Notes under the pieces: generated by a model
Database searches by the model: none
What the model saw: only the letters and a program-made list of their open reading frames with translations
Told to the model about the DNA's origin: nothing
Position numbers and translations under genes: made by a program
Shown: piece after piece, positions 18,321-27,888 of the stretch
How the letters are laid out: each line of letters starts with the position of its first letter
Position numbering within the stretch: position 1 is the first letter of the stretch
NCBI GenBank assembly: GCA_964388665.1
Contig: CAYMBJ010000008.1
Coordinates: 14,790 to 78,789 of the forward strand
Direction: 5' to 3'
Source: CALCCV01 sp964388665
GTDB lineage: Bacteria; Bdellovibrionota; Bdellovibrionia; Bdellovibrionales; Bdellovibrionaceae
Length of the DNA stretch: 64,000 nt

Positions 18321-18750
18321 AGCTATACGTAACTCCAAGCTTAGTGACTCAAAGGATAAGATCTCAGAAGTTACGCAAAATCGCAAATTTTAATTTTGAA
18401 TTTGCAAAATGGTTTCTATGACTTGCAGTCAAATACGCAGCTGCATTCCTAAAAACTTCCGCAAATGCTCCTGAAAATGGGCACACTAGGGACAAGGATT
18501 GTCACATGCGACGCCTCCTCCAAAATCGCAAAAGCAAAATCTTCCTATTGATCTTTTCAATCACAAGCTCACAAGCAATTGAATCCCACTTGAAACTCAT
18601 TTGAACAAAACTCGATATGCCGATGCATTGTTGAGACTCGGCACACTGAATGCAGTAAGGAATGTGTGGGATGCCAAGCTTTGCTAGGATTGCTTAGAGG
18701 GATTGGCACATTGAACTTTTTATACTGTTGTCTTTTTTCTGGGGGTTGAA
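18321..18750. other. Intergenic region with one doubtful short ORF
   Basis: 430 bases with no firm gene. A short motif at 18467-18481 (GCTCCTGAAAATGGG) resembles the family-B repeat arm. A doubtful 32-codon ORF lies at 18506-18604. The promoter of the VWA gene must lie in the last 150 bases, but I see no convincing -35/-10 pair. Confidence 0.5.
18506..18604 (+). pseudogene. Possible remnant of a secreted protein gene
   Basis: An ATG preceded by GGACAAGGATT opens 32 codons that read like a signal peptide: MRRLLQNRKSKIFLLIFSIT, then a small-residue cleavage region. The frame then stops. A neighbouring frame stays open from about 18583 to 18690 with protein-like content (TRYADALLRLGTL), so this may be a decayed gene with a frameshift. 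It could equally be chance. Confidence 0.25.
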
Positions 18751-20445
18751 ATGAAGTTAATTGAAAATGTGAAAACCGGTTTTGGACGCGCAACAAGACG
18801 CGTAACAAATGGATTTAAATCCCTGGGCGCTCTCCTTATAATGGTTTCGTTTTTGGCAGCTTGCCAACAACCAAAAAATGCAGACCTGACAGGTTACATT
18901 CCACCTGCGCCGCCAAAGCCCGTAGTGCCACCCACTCCGCCACCTCCACCTCCACCTCCTGAGCCACCACCACCGCTACTTAAAGACTTTGAGGAATTTT
19001 TTGATTTCTCACACTCGGAGGTTCAAGCGGAGCAGAGTCAATTTGATAAGAACAATGTGTCTGTGCTCTTTCAAGCGATGGATGGCGAAGTCTCCATCAA
19101 CGATTTAAAATCCAAGGATCTTGTTGTTACAGAAAACAGCAAAACAGTTTCTAGCTTTGCCTTGGAGGAGTCCGATCGACAACGCCACACTCAGGTCGCA
19201 GATATTGTCTTTTTAGTGGATGTTACGACCAGTATGGGCCCCTTTATTGAAAGCGCCAAACAGCATCTAAAAGATTTTACACGATACGCCCGCAAAGAAG
19301 GGTACCGCACCCGCATGTGCATCTCTACTTTTGGTGATTACACAGTCAAAAAGTGTGATCGCTTTTATGAAAATGATCCAAGCAAGCCCAATACAGAGGT
19401 CCAAGTGAAAGAACTTCTGACAGAATTGGCCGCTCTCCGAGCCTACAAAGGAAGTGAAGACCCCGGAGCACCCGACTATCCCGAGAACTCCATGGGAGCT
19501 CTGATTGATGCGAGCACGGCGCCTTGGGCAGAAGGATCGCTGCGCTTTGTGATTCTTGTGACGGATGCGGATTTTCTCTCTTCGCCAAACTACCAAGGCT
19601 ACATCGGCGACAAAGCACCACGGATGTCAGAGGTTACCAAGGCCATCAAAGACTCGCAAATGAAGGTCTTTGCTGTGACCCGCAAGGACCACAAAGGCAA
19701 ACAGTATCCCAACTTCAGATCTACATTTGACGGCTATGTTACGCCCTTTGAAGGAGAACCGAGCATCGTCGAGTCCAGTCAGGGTGAACACTATGACTTC
19801 GACTCTGTAATATCTGGAAAGACGAGCTTAGCAACGATTCTGAGAAACATACTCAATCGCATCAGCATCACCTACAAATTGTCGTATGTTGTTGATCAGA
19901 TACCCGAGCTGGATCCTACTTTACGAATTGAAAACCGCGATATCAAAATACAGCTTAAGAAATCGGGACCGGGAGAGGTAAAACTGATCTCCACCTCCAG
20001 TAGCATGCCAGAGGGACGTCCACGCTATCAAAAAACATGGGTCATGCCAAAAGGTGAGATTCGCGCCAACACTCTTCAGGTGTATATAAACAATAAAAAA
20101 GTTCCCGACACAGAGTACACCGTCCAAGGAAATGAAATCAGTTTCAATGAGGTCCCAGCTCCTGGTTCGCAAATTCTCTACCAATTTTACTATCAAGACA
20201 TTGCGCAAAATTTTCGAATTGAACCTATGACATTGCCCGGCACTACCAATGCTGAAAAGACTAAGGTATTTTTAAACGACATCGAGGCACCACCCTCCGA
20301 TTTGATTTTTGAGAAGACCATAGAAGGCAACACCGGATTGCGTCTGGCCGACCGAGTCCTCTCCATCGATGATCCCTACAAAATCGTCGAAAGCAAAGGC
20401 CTAAAAGTTAAAGTGAATGCCGTAATCGATCAATTAATTAATTAA
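18751..20445 (+). CDS. Lipoprotein with von Willebrand factor A domain
   Basis: 564 aa. The N-terminal signal ends in the lipobox FLAAC (Cys38), so it is a lipoprotein. A proline-rich stretch (about 50-76, with eight consecutive Pro) forms a stiff linker, perhaps crossing peptidoglycan. A VWA domain starts at about 150 with the metal-binding motif DVTTS (DxTxS type). A C-terminal beta-rich region (about 370-560) follows. VWA lipoproteins often mediate adhesion or assembly of surface complexes. GGGGGTTGAAATG gives a fair ribosome site. The stop codon lies within an AATT tetranucleotide tract. Confidence 0.85.
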   Translation: MKLIENVKTGFGRATRRVTNGFKSLGALLIMVSFLAACQQPKNADLTGYIPPAPPKPVVPPTPPPPPPPPEPPPPLLKDFEEFFDFSHSEVQAEQSQFDKNNVSVLFQAMDGEVSINDLKSKDLVVTENSKTVSSFALEESDRQRHTQVADIVFLVDVTTSMGPFIESAKQHLKDFTRYARKEGYRTRMCISTFGDYTVKKCDRFYENDPSKPNTEVQVKELLTELAALRAYKGSEDPGAPDYPENSMGALIDASTAPWAEGSLRFVILVTDADFLSSPNYQGYIGDKAPRMSEVTKAIKDSQMKVFAVTRKDHKGKQYPNFRSTFDGYVTPFEGEPSIVESSQGEHYDFDSVISGKTSLATILRNILNRISITYKLSYVVDQIPELDPTLRIENRDIKIQLKKSGPGEVKLISTSSSMPEGRPRYQKTWVMPKGEIRANTLQVYINNKKVPDTEYTVQGNEISFNEVPAPGSQILYQFYYQDIAQNFRIEPMTLPGTTNAEKTKVFLNDIEAPPSDLIFEKTIEGNTGLRLADRVLSIDDPYKIVESKGLKVKVNAVIDQLIN

Positions 20446-20479
20446 TTGATCGATTGATTGATTGATTGATTGATTGATT
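20432..20479. repeat. Tetranucleotide tracts over a stop codon: (AATT)4 and (GATT)7
   Basis: AATT occurs four times at 20432-20447, spanning the VWA gene's TAA (20443-20445). After ATCG-type spacing, GATT occurs seven times at 20452-20479. Adding AATT units would leave the stop unchanged because TAA is regenerated, so slippage should not alter the protein much. Confidence 0.9.
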
Positions 20480-20776
20480 AAATCAATTGTGAGTAGCTAC
20501 TTTATTTGTTGCTACTCACAATTCATGAATCTCTCATTCTTGCGTCACGAGAGAAATTCATTTGACTGCATTTTTCGTTAGAAAGTCGGATTCAATCCGC
20601 ACCTGCCACACTCGATGAGATCGCCACAGTTTGGCGCTTAGAGCCGCTAGGTTGCGATTCTAAGTGGGTCTTTGAGTCCGGGGTGCTGATACAAATTTTC
20701 ACCAAATACCGCGGCTGTGTGTTTGAAAAAATTCACTCTGAAAACCATGATAAGAATGGCAGCGGAGGAATTGAAA
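20446..20776. other. Intergenic region after the VWA gene
   Basis: Holds the GATT tract and the large hairpin at 20485-20523. The remainder (20524-20760) shows no gene on either strand that I can support. The HNH gene's ribosome site is at its right edge. Confidence 0.6.
20485..20523. terminator. 13-bp perfect hairpin
   Basis: AATTGTGAGTAGC (20485-20497) pairs perfectly with GCTACTCACAATT (20511-20523) around a 13-base AT-rich loop. No T run follows, so it may be a transcript-stabilising structure, a binding site or a non-classical terminator for the VWA gene. Confidence 0.55.
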
Positions 20777-21595
20777 ATGAATTTGAAACACCTAACAGAT
20801 GACGTCCTACTGGCGGAAACCGAAAAGGCAGTGAAAATCGAAAAACAAGCGACTCTTGCAGTTTTGTACCATCTTCGAGAGATTGAGCGCAGAAGACTGT
20901 TTGCTGAGCTAAAATTCGCATCGCTCTTTGAGTATGTAAAAGAAAGGCTCGGCTATGATGGCAACGACGCCTACCGCAGAATCTCCGCAATGAGATTGCT
21001 TGCCGAGCTTCCCGAAATTGCTCCGGCAGTGGAATCTGGAAAACTGAGCCTAACGCATCTGAATCTGGCACAGACACATTTTAACAAAGAGGAAAAGGCT
21101 CGTGGTGAAATTTTGACCAGCGAGCAGAAAAAAGAAGTGCTGCGAAAGGTGATCGGAGTGTCCACCCGCACGGCTGAAAAGGTGATGGCGGAAAATGCAA
21201 GTTACACTGAAGCCAAAATGGTTACGATACAGGTGGATAAAGAGTTGATAAATAAGCTTCAATTGTTAAAAGGATTTCTGGCGCATTCGGAGCCAAATAT
21301 CTCGGATGCTGAGCTTCTGCATAAAGTTGCAGACATGGCGATAGAAAAATTGTCGGCGCCGAGAAAATCTTCAATTCCAGCAAGTGTGCGGAAAGAGGTT
21401 TGGAACAGAGATGGCGGAAAATGCACCAATTGCAGCTCGCGACATGCAGTGGAGTATGATCATTTTCCAATGCCAAAATCCATGGGCGGCCTTGATACAG
21501 CAGACAACTTGCGACTGCGGTGTCGCAGCTGCAACCAGCGTGCGGCCATTGAGATTTTCGGCGCCGGGAAAATGGAAACTTTTTTGCGGCATTGA
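20777..21595 (+). CDS. HNH-domain protein (Bdellovibrio-type)
   Basis: ATG 20777 is preferred over upstream in-frame codons because it follows GGAGGAATTGAAA. The 272 aa begin with a helical region of the kind LLAETEKAVKIEKQATLAVLYHLREIERRR, here summarised by HLREIERRR, then GYDGNDAYRRISAMRLL. The C-terminus is an HNH nuclease motif: CTNC, YDHFPMPKSMGG, an Asn in TADNLRLRC and CRSCN, so the metal-ligating residues and the Asp-His pair are present. Related proteins occur in several copies in Bdellovibrio genomes. The role is unknown, perhaps in mobile DNA or defence. No partner gene is adjacent. Confidence 0.85.
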   Translation: MNLKHLTDDVLLAETEKAVKIEKQATLAVLYHLREIERRRLFAELKFASLFEYVKERLGYDGNDAYRRISAMRLLAELPEIAPAVESGKLSLTHLNLAQTHFNKEEKARGEILTSEQKKEVLRKVIGVSTRTAEKVMAENASYTEAKMVTIQVDKELINKLQLLKGFLAHSEPNISDAELLHKVADMAIEKLSAPRKSSIPASVRKEVWNRDGGKCTNCSSRHAVEYDHFPMPKSMGGLDTADNLRLRCRSCNQRAAIEIFGAGKMETFLRH

Positions 21596-21613
21596 ACCCA
21601 AAAGCATTGGGAG

Positions 21614-21630
21614 GTGCCAAATTATGGCAC
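21614..21630. promoter_or_regulatory. Small hairpin downstream of the HNH gene
   Basis: GTGCCA (21614-21619) pairs with TGGCAC (21625-21630) around a 5-base loop, about 20 bases after the HNH stop. There is no T run; it may be an inefficient terminator. Confidence 0.35.
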
Positions 21631-21803
21631 TCATGTCTTCTAAGTGCATTCAACCTAACAAGGACTATACATAAGTTCGCCAATGCCCTGTCAGAATCTT
21701 TGCATTGGAACTCAATCCGGGATTCAGGTATTATGCAATGGTCTTGATTAACATTTTTAGGTCTATTCAGATCAATAGGCATCTTTTGAAATTGGAGAAA
21801 CAC

Positions 21804-22294
21804 ATGAAAAAATCGGTCTAAAATCACTCGTTGGCATATTTGCACTCAGCACTCTTATCACATCAAGCGCCCATGCAACTCTTGCTCTTAGCATCCAAAT
21901 GATGTCCGCAGCCGTCACAGCCGTTTCAGATAGTATGGAAACGCGCTTTGCTCTCATGAGTGTTTCAAGGACGAGCAAACAGAGTGTGGAGAATTATGAT
22001 AAGTCTGAACGTCAACTTGAGTATGCTGTGACCTTTTCTCCAAAATGTACGGTTCTAGTTAAAGTTTCCGTACTTGATGCTTCAGTTGGCGGTTCAGTTA
22101 AAGATGCCACTATACAGGATTACTCAGGAGACTGTGGCGACGGCAGTCAAGATGTTCATGCAAGTGGAGACTTTGGCTTGTTAGACCAATTAAACAAAAT
22201 TGCAAGCATAGAAAAATTGAGTGGCGGTAAGGAGGTTACTTCCGCCTCTTATAATATAGGCTCAACGAAATGGGCTATACTCAAACTCAAATAA
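21804..22294 (+). pseudogene. Secreted protein gene with a one-base frameshift after codon 3
   Basis: ATG 21804 sits behind TTGGAGAAACAC, a good ribosome site, but the frame closes after five codons. If the run of six A after ATG were seven, the reading would become MKKIGLKSLVGIFALSTL and continue through a textbook signal peptide (TSSAHA cleavage region) into the long frame ending at 22294, for 163 aa in all. The mature part has two Cys and is beta-rich. So either the assembly lost an A, the gene is phase-variable, or it is a recent pseudogene. The next in-frame ATG (21899) would give a protein without its signal. Confidence 0.75.
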
Positions 22295-22407
22295 TAACGC
22301 GCAGTTAGTTTGCAGCTTTTTGTTTGCAGATCGCTGTTTGTAGTTTGAATTCTGCAGTGTTGTGGGAATGGTGTAGCGGCAGTGGGACTGGCAATGAACA
22401 AATCATC

Positions 22408-22848
22408 TCAAATCTTTGAGAGCCATTTTGAATTGAGCCCGAGGAGCAAGATCATTCCCACCACGCCGAAGCCAATGAGCATCCGCTTGTCTTCTTGATT
22501 GGCAGCGGTAACGAAAATCACCAACACCAGAACTGAGCCCACAAGATTCCATTTGTGTTTGCTCACCCAGGATTCGGCAGGCTCTTCGTCTGCCTTCCAG
22601 TATATCTGCATGGCAGCATAGAGACGACGAATCATTTTTTCAGCAGTTGGATCCATGCCCTGCGCGGCTATCATTTGACGATAACAGTGAATACCAAAAG
22701 AGAAATTGCGACTCTGACAGATGTAGTGAAAGAACTCCTCATGGGCCTGATCTCGATCATAATTGGTGAGCAAACGCTTCCAATTCTGCTCAGAAACGGA
22801 GGGGGCTTCGGCCTTGTGGCTTTTTTTGTCTCTCAAAAAATCCTGCAT
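22408..22848 (-). CDS. Tail-anchored-like small membrane protein
   Basis: 146 aa. The first 95 residues are soluble, helical and charged; two hydrophobic segments close to the C-terminus (about 98-114 and 124-139) form a hairpin in the membrane. No recognised domain. It is divergent from lnt with 69 bases between the starts, so the two may share a regulatory region. Confidence 0.7.
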   Translation of the reverse strand: MQDFLRDKKSHKAEAPSVSEQNWKRLLTNYDRDQAHEEFFHYICQSRNFSFGIHCYRQMIAAQGMDPTAEKMIRRLYAAMQIYWKADEEPAESWVSKHKWNLVGSVLVLVIFVTAANQEDKRMLIGFGVVGMILLLGLNSKWLSKI

Positions 22849-22917
22849 ATTTATTTATTCTCTTCGTCGTGAATCGGAGGTAACTTATTCATGATACCCT
22901 TAAATTGAAGAGCGTCT

Positions 22918-24591
22918 ATGAAAAATTTGAGAAATTTGTTAATTCGTCTACAGCATTATTATTTGCCGATTGTCTCAGGCTTGTTGATTGGATTTTCTTA
23001 CATTCCGCTGCCAGGCGTATTTGTGCTGATCTGCTACGCTCCTCTGTGGTACTGGTGCTTGCGGGAATCCAATACGCGACGCCTTTTTGCGGGTGGCTGG
23101 ATCAGCCAGTTTATTTTGTCTCTGATTGGTTTTCACTGGATCGCCTACACTGCCTATGAGTTTGGCCAATTTCCCATTTGGTTTTCTCTCATTGTGCTCT
23201 TGGCCTTTGCCGCCTTTATTCACCTCTACATTCCCCTGACACTTGTGGTGTTCAATTGGCTGCGCCGCCGCTGGCAGTTTTCACCCCATCAGCAACTGTT
23301 GCTGCTGCCGCTGCTTTTTTCTGTTTCGGAACGCTTTTGGCCAAGTCTGTTTCAATGGCACCTCGGCTATACGCTGTTTTGGAACGAGTGGCCCGTCTAC
23401 CAATTGGCAGATCTTGTAGGATTCGAAGGGCTCTCCACTTGGATTTTCTTCGCCAATGCCTTTGTTGTCTATTTGGCGGGACTTCCCAACTGGAAGCTGC
23501 GCACGAGCAGAGCCATGGCGGGCCTGTTTGTTTTTGGTCTGCTCAATTTGGCGGGTTATCTGTACCGACCTAAAAATGTGGAATCCACTTTTCTCAAAGC
23601 ACTGGTGGTTCAGGCCAACATTGGCAATGCTGACAAGATCATGGCTGAGCGCGGAAAGGGCGGCTATCAGGCGGCCATAGTGGATCAGTTTCTTGAACTC
23701 ACGCGCCAAGGATTGCAACAGTATCCCGACACCGAAATGGTTTTTTGGCCGGAGACAGCCTATCCCGATCTTCTGGACGGCTATCGTCTCCAGTACCCGC
23801 AGCAGCAAAGATTGCTTAACTTTTTGGAGCGCTACCAAGTGACTCTGTTCACTGGCGCCTATTCCGCAGATCCACCGGGACAGCCGGAGCGAAAGTCATA
23901 CAATTCGGTTTTTATTGTGCCAGCCGCCCCCGGTCAGAAGAACTCCTACAACAAGACTCATTTGCTGATGTTTGGCGAATTCATTCCCCTTTCTGAGACC
24001 TTTCCCATCATCGAAAAGTGGTTGCCATACTTGGCCAATTTTGGCCGCGGCGATGGCCCCACGACTCTGCCCTATTTTGGGCGCGATGTTGATGATATCA
24101 CCAAGTTCTCATTGGATCCGTCTTTGCATAATCAAGAGGTGACAGTGCCCATTCAGATCGGCCCACAGATCTGTTACGAAGGGCTTTATCCCCACTTTAC
24201 TCGCAAGCTCGCCGCCCAAGGTGCAAACGTCTTGGTCAATGTTACCAACGACTCATGGTTCAGTTTTTATCCCTGGCTGTGGCCCGCATTTGAACCCGAA
24301 CAGCACCTCTACATGACCATGGCTCGCGCTATTGAAACAAGACTGCCACTAATTAGAACTACAAATACGGGAGTCTCTAGTGTAGTCTTGCCAGACGGAA
24401 GTCTCATGCAAAGATCACCACTACGCGAACCCTGGTTTGGCTTTTACAATGTCCCTGTCAACCTTCAGCCGACACCAACTCTGTACACGCGATGGGGGGG
24501 TTGGGATTTGCTGGTTTGGTTTTTGTTGGTTTTGTTTTTTTGTAGAAAGACAACCTTCAGAGGCCAATCCCAAAAGGCTTCGCCTCTATAA
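22918..24591 (+). CDS. lnt: Apolipoprotein N-acyltransferase
   Basis: Inner-membrane enzyme that adds the third acyl chain to lipoproteins, a step before their sorting to the outer membrane. The N-terminal half has about seven hydrophobic helices; the C-terminal half is a nitrilase-like domain. The catalytic triad is visible: Glu in FWPETAYPD, Lys in NKTHLLMFGEF and Cys in PQICYEGL, followed by VTNDSWF. At 557 aa the length is normal. Several lipoproteins in this window are likely substrates. Confidence 0.95.
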   Translation: MKNLRNLLIRLQHYYLPIVSGLLIGFSYIPLPGVFVLICYAPLWYWCLRESNTRRLFAGGWISQFILSLIGFHWIAYTAYEFGQFPIWFSLIVLLAFAAFIHLYIPLTLVVFNWLRRRWQFSPHQQLLLLPLLFSVSERFWPSLFQWHLGYTLFWNEWPVYQLADLVGFEGLSTWIFFANAFVVYLAGLPNWKLRTSRAMAGLFVFGLLNLAGYLYRPKNVESTFLKALVVQANIGNADKIMAERGKGGYQAAIVDQFLELTRQGLQQYPDTEMVFWPETAYPDLLDGYRLQYPQQQRLLNFLERYQVTLFTGAYSADPPGQPERKSYNSVFIVPAAPGQKNSYNKTHLLMFGEFIPLSETFPIIEKWLPYLANFGRGDGPTTLPYFGRDVDDITKFSLDPSLHNQEVTVPIQIGPQICYEGLYPHFTRKLAAQGANVLVNVTNDSWFSFYPWLWPAFEPEQHLYMTMARAIETRLPLIRTTNTGVSSVVLPDGSLMQRSPLREPWFGFYNVPVNLQPTPTLYTRWGGWDLLVWFLLVLFFCRKTTFRGQSQKASPL

Positions 24592-24633
24592 AAAATGACC
24601 CAAAAAATGATCCCTAACTGTTGAGGAATTAGG

Positions 24634-27069
24634 ATGGATGCAAAAAGAAACTCTGAACTCAGAAACCTCGATTGGGACCAGGTTCTCAGCAAAATTGAAG
24701 GCTTTGCCACCAGCGCCTTGGCAAAAGAAGCCATCCAACAGATTCTTCCATTAGCAACTGCCGCCGAGGCCACACGAAAATGTCAGGATGTCCTCGACGG
24801 TGCGTTGATTTTGCAAACAGGGCTTCGTCCCTATATGCAGAGCTTGGATCTCTTTTCGACTTGGCACAGTCGCCTTGCCAAGTCTGCAGTTTTAAAGACT
24901 CTCGAGCTCAAAGACATTCGCAGCTTTTGCCTGGAGGTCATTGCACTTAAGGAGCTACTCAAAGAACAGACCACTGAATTGGCAGCAAACATTTCGCAAC
25001 GCCTGTTTGCCGCCTCTGAACCACTGAGCGCCATCGAACAGATCATCACCCCCTCTGGCGACATACGCTCTGACGCTTCGGAACGACTCTACTCTCTGCA
25101 CAACGAAAAGGAGAAGTTGGCTCGCGACGTGCAAAATCAAATGGAAAAGATTGTCCGCGATCATGATATGGAAAATATATTGCAGGATAAATTTGTCACC
25201 ACTCGAGAAGGACGCTGGGTGATCCCCGTGCGCAGTGGCATGCAGCCATTTTTTCCTGGAGTGATTCACGGCTCTTCGCAGTCCAAGCAAACCGTTTATA
25301 TGGAGCCCGAAAAGCTCATTCCCATCAACAATCGCTTGCGCCAAGTGGAGGTCGAGATTGAAGAGGAGATCGAGCGTCTCTTGACTGCGCTGTCCACCTA
25401 TCTCTTTACCAAAACGGATTCCTTCGCCATGGCAAAGGCCGCGCTACTGGAAGTGGATATTTGTCTAGCCAAAGCCCAGTTGGCCACGCTCGTGAATGCC
25501 CAGCCGGTGCGTTTTTCAAGCCTTGAACCACTGACAGCCAAGTCATCAGAAACGGCGGCGTCAACATCTCCAGAGGCGGAGTCGACGGCACCTCTTCTCA
25601 ATTTGAACGATCTCTTTCACCCCCTTTTGTTCCTTTCCAGTCAGAGTTCTCGAAAAACAATTGTGCCCAACTCCGTTAGTTTGGCTGAAAACAAGTCGAT
25701 CTTGCTTTTGACAGGACCCAACGCCGGCGGCAAAACCGTGCTTCTTAAATCCATTGGTTTGGCAGCGCAGATGGCTCGATGTGGTTTACCCATCTGCGCA
25801 TCTGGCGAATCCTCGATGCCGTTTTTTAAAAATATTTTGGTGAGCATTGGCGACGCTCAAAGCGTCGGCGAAGATCTTTCGACCTTTGCTGCACATTTGA
25901 AAATGCTTTCGGAAGCCGCTGCACTCTCTGGACCTGATAGCCTCGTGCTGATCGATGAAATTTGTGGCTCCACAGATGCCGAAGAGGGTTCGGCCTTGGC
26001 ACGCGCCTTTATCGAAGAGTTCAGCGAAAAGCATCTGGTTGCCGTCATCACCTCTCATCTCAGTCCTCTCAAATCGGGCTGGCCAAAAGATTCTGGTGTC
26101 ATCAACGGAAGCCTTGAGTACGAAGCCGCTTCGGGCCGACCCCTCTACCGCTTTGTCGCTGGTGTCCCCGGCGACAGTCTTGCCATACTGACAGCCAAAC
26201 GCGCAGGGGTCCCCGAGCGCATCATCACTCGCTCAATGGAGCACCTTTCACCTCAAGCCAAATCTCGCATCAATGCTCTGGCCGAAGTGGAAACCATGAA
26301 GCACGAAATTTTGACTCTGCAAGAAAAACTTCGTAGCGAAGTCACCACGGCCAATCACCTGAAAATGCAGCTACAAAAAAAGCTCGATGCCTTCGAGATC
26401 GAAAAGCAAAAGTGGCTGGATAAAACATTAAAAAAGGCCGAAAAGCAGGTCCAAGAGGCCATTCAACACACCAAAGCAGAAGATGTGCTGACTCGTCACC
26501 GCACTCTCCAAGACATCAAGTATCAGCTTCCAGAGATAGTAAAAGCAAAATCAGACTCAGGGGATGGGACCAAAGCTCCGCCCACAGTGGAGGACTTTAA
26601 AAAGCGCTATCCGCCAGGATCAAAGATTCACATTCCGAGCTTAGGGCAAGATGGCATCATCGAATCCGCACCAAATGCAAAGGGCGAGGTGCTCTTGATG
26701 TCCAATTCACTGCGCGTGTCACTTCCTTGGCAGGAACTGCGCCCCGCAAGTGCACCGCGAAATCCCACCTCACAAATTATTAGAAACAGTCCGGCAAGCT
26801 TTTCTGTAAGTATGGTTGAGAGCGATCGCAGTCTTGATCTGCGCGGACAAATGGTGGAAGAGGCTCTTGAGCACCTTGAAATCGCTCTCGACAAGGCCCA
26901 AGAGATGCAAGATGAACGCATCAAAATCATCCACGGTCACGGAACGGAAACACTCAAGCGCGCCGTGCGCACCTATCTTTCGCGATCGCTGTATGTCAAA
27001 AAATGGAAGGCCGGCACGCCCGAGTCCGGTGGGGATGGGGTCACTTGGGTTGAGTTATTGCGCGATTGA
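24634..27069 (+). CDS. mutS2: Endonuclease MutS2
   Basis: 811 aa. The MutS-type ATPase core has Walker A GPNAGGKT at about 363-370 and Walker B-like LVLIDEICGSTD. A long coiled-coil arm follows, and the protein ends in an Smr nuclease domain with SLDLRGQ and IIHGHGTETL. MutS2 has been linked to suppression of recombination and, in Bacillus, to ribosome rescue (RqcU). The start follows GTTGAGGAATTAGG. It lies downstream of lnt with a 42-base gap. Confidence 0.95.
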   Translation: MDAKRNSELRNLDWDQVLSKIEGFATSALAKEAIQQILPLATAAEATRKCQDVLDGALILQTGLRPYMQSLDLFSTWHSRLAKSAVLKTLELKDIRSFCLEVIALKELLKEQTTELAANISQRLFAASEPLSAIEQIITPSGDIRSDASERLYSLHNEKEKLARDVQNQMEKIVRDHDMENILQDKFVTTREGRWVIPVRSGMQPFFPGVIHGSSQSKQTVYMEPEKLIPINNRLRQVEVEIEEEIERLLTALSTYLFTKTDSFAMAKAALLEVDICLAKAQLATLVNAQPVRFSSLEPLTAKSSETAASTSPEAESTAPLLNLNDLFHPLLFLSSQSSRKTIVPNSVSLAENKSILLLTGPNAGGKTVLLKSIGLAAQMARCGLPICASGESSMPFFKNILVSIGDAQSVGEDLSTFAAHLKMLSEAAALSGPDSLVLIDEICGSTDAEEGSALARAFIEEFSEKHLVAVITSHLSPLKSGWPKDSGVINGSLEYEAASGRPLYRFVAGVPGDSLAILTAKRAGVPERIITRSMEHLSPQAKSRINALAEVETMKHEILTLQEKLRSEVTTANHLKMQLQKKLDAFEIEKQKWLDKTLKKAEKQVQEAIQHTKAEDVLTRHRTLQDIKYQLPEIVKAKSDSGDGTKAPPTVEDFKKRYPPGSKIHIPSLGQDGIIESAPNAKGEVLLMSNSLRVSLPWQELRPASAPRNPTSQIIRNSPASFSVSMVESDRSLDLRGQMVEEALEHLEIALDKAQEMQDERIKIIHGHGTETLKRAVRTYLSRSLYVKKWKAGTPESGGDGVTWVELLRD

Positions 27070-27080
27070 TCGAGCGAGCG

Positions 27081-27105
27081 AACGCAGCAAAGCGTTTTTT
27101 TGTTA
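27081..27105 (+). terminator. Probable terminator after mutS2
   Basis: AACGC and GCGTT form a short stem around AGCAAA, directly followed by a run of seven T. The stem is short, so strength is uncertain. Confidence 0.5.
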
Positions 27106-27202
27106 AGGAATTAGCGATTGCGGATCAAAATTCATAAAGGCAGAATGCGATTTACTTTGGATATCTATCAACACATAAACTATAGAAACAATGGAGGGCA
27201 AA

Positions 27203-27562
27203 ATGGCACAATATATAGATGGATTTGTAATTCCGATTCAACGTAAAAATATTAAATCTTATAAGAAAATGGCAACTTGGGGCTGCAAAATGTGGATGAA
27301 GCATGGTGCCCTCAGTTACTACGAGTGCATTGTAGATGATTTCAGTAAACATGGAATGGGCTTTAAAAAAATGTGTAAACTAAAATCTAATGAGACGGCA
27401 ATTTTTGCTTTCATTATCTATAGGTCAAAGAGGCATCGCGACAGCGTCAACAAAAAAGTTATCCGTGAGATGGAAAAGTCAAAAATGCCAACCAAAATGT
27501 CCTTTGAAATGAAACGCTTTGCAATGGCTGGCTGTAAGGTTATGGTATGGCAAAGTATCTGA
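27203..27562 (+). CDS. DUF1428 family protein
   Basis: 119 aa from ATG 27203, which follows GGAGGGCAAA; an upstream ATG at 27191 overlaps that ribosome site. The sequence matches the DUF1428 (YbaA) family: YIDGFVIPIQRKNIKSYKKM at the start, WMKHGALSYYECI, then FAFIIYRSKRHRDSVN and FEMKRFAMAGCKV. These are dimeric alpha/beta-barrel proteins of unknown function. The following YCII gene overlaps by 16 bases, suggesting linked roles. Confidence 0.88.
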   Translation: MAQYIDGFVIPIQRKNIKSYKKMATWGCKMWMKHGALSYYECIVDDFSKHGMGFKKMCKLKSNETAIFAFIIYRSKRHRDSVNKKVIREMEKSKMPTKMSFEMKRFAMAGCKVMVWQSI

Positions 27563-27888
27563 TTTCATTTCCCAGTGCTGCAATGAAAGTTCCCGAAAGT
27601 GAGCTAAAGACTGTCGGTGAAGATGCTGGCGCCGTGATACGCGAAGCAAAGAAAGCAGGCGTCTATGTTTTTGCCGGGGGTATTGATGACACAATACCGA
27701 CCCTACTTGTTTCGGCCAACGGCTCAATCATTCAAGGAGGCTACCATTGGGCTCCTCCGCTAAATGGTGGATTTGCGATTCTTGAGCTGCCTTCGAATAA
27801 GGAGGCCATCGCTTGGGCCGCACGTCTCGCTAATGCGTGTCGCTGCGATCAGGAGCTTCGGGTCTTCGGATTTGATTCGGAGTCGTGA
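27547..27888 (+). CDS. YCII-related domain protein
   Basis: 113 aa with the ferredoxin-like fold of YCII proteins: MAKYLISF, a central GVYVFAGGIDD, and GGFAILELPSNKEAIAWA. The family is small and of unknown function, with a dimeric fold like DUF1428, whose gene overlaps it by 16 bases. In other genomes such pairs lie near ECF sigma factors; none is seen here. Confidence 0.82.
   Translation: MAKYLISFPSAAMKVPESELKTVGEDAGAVIREAKKAGVYVFAGGIDDTIPTLLVSANGSIIQGGYHWAPPLNGGFAILELPSNKEAIAWAARLANACRCDQELRVFGFDSES

Noticed and set aside
20432..20479. Phase variation of the VWA protein by slippage
   Set aside because: Adding AATT units regenerates the same stop, so the protein would scarcely change.
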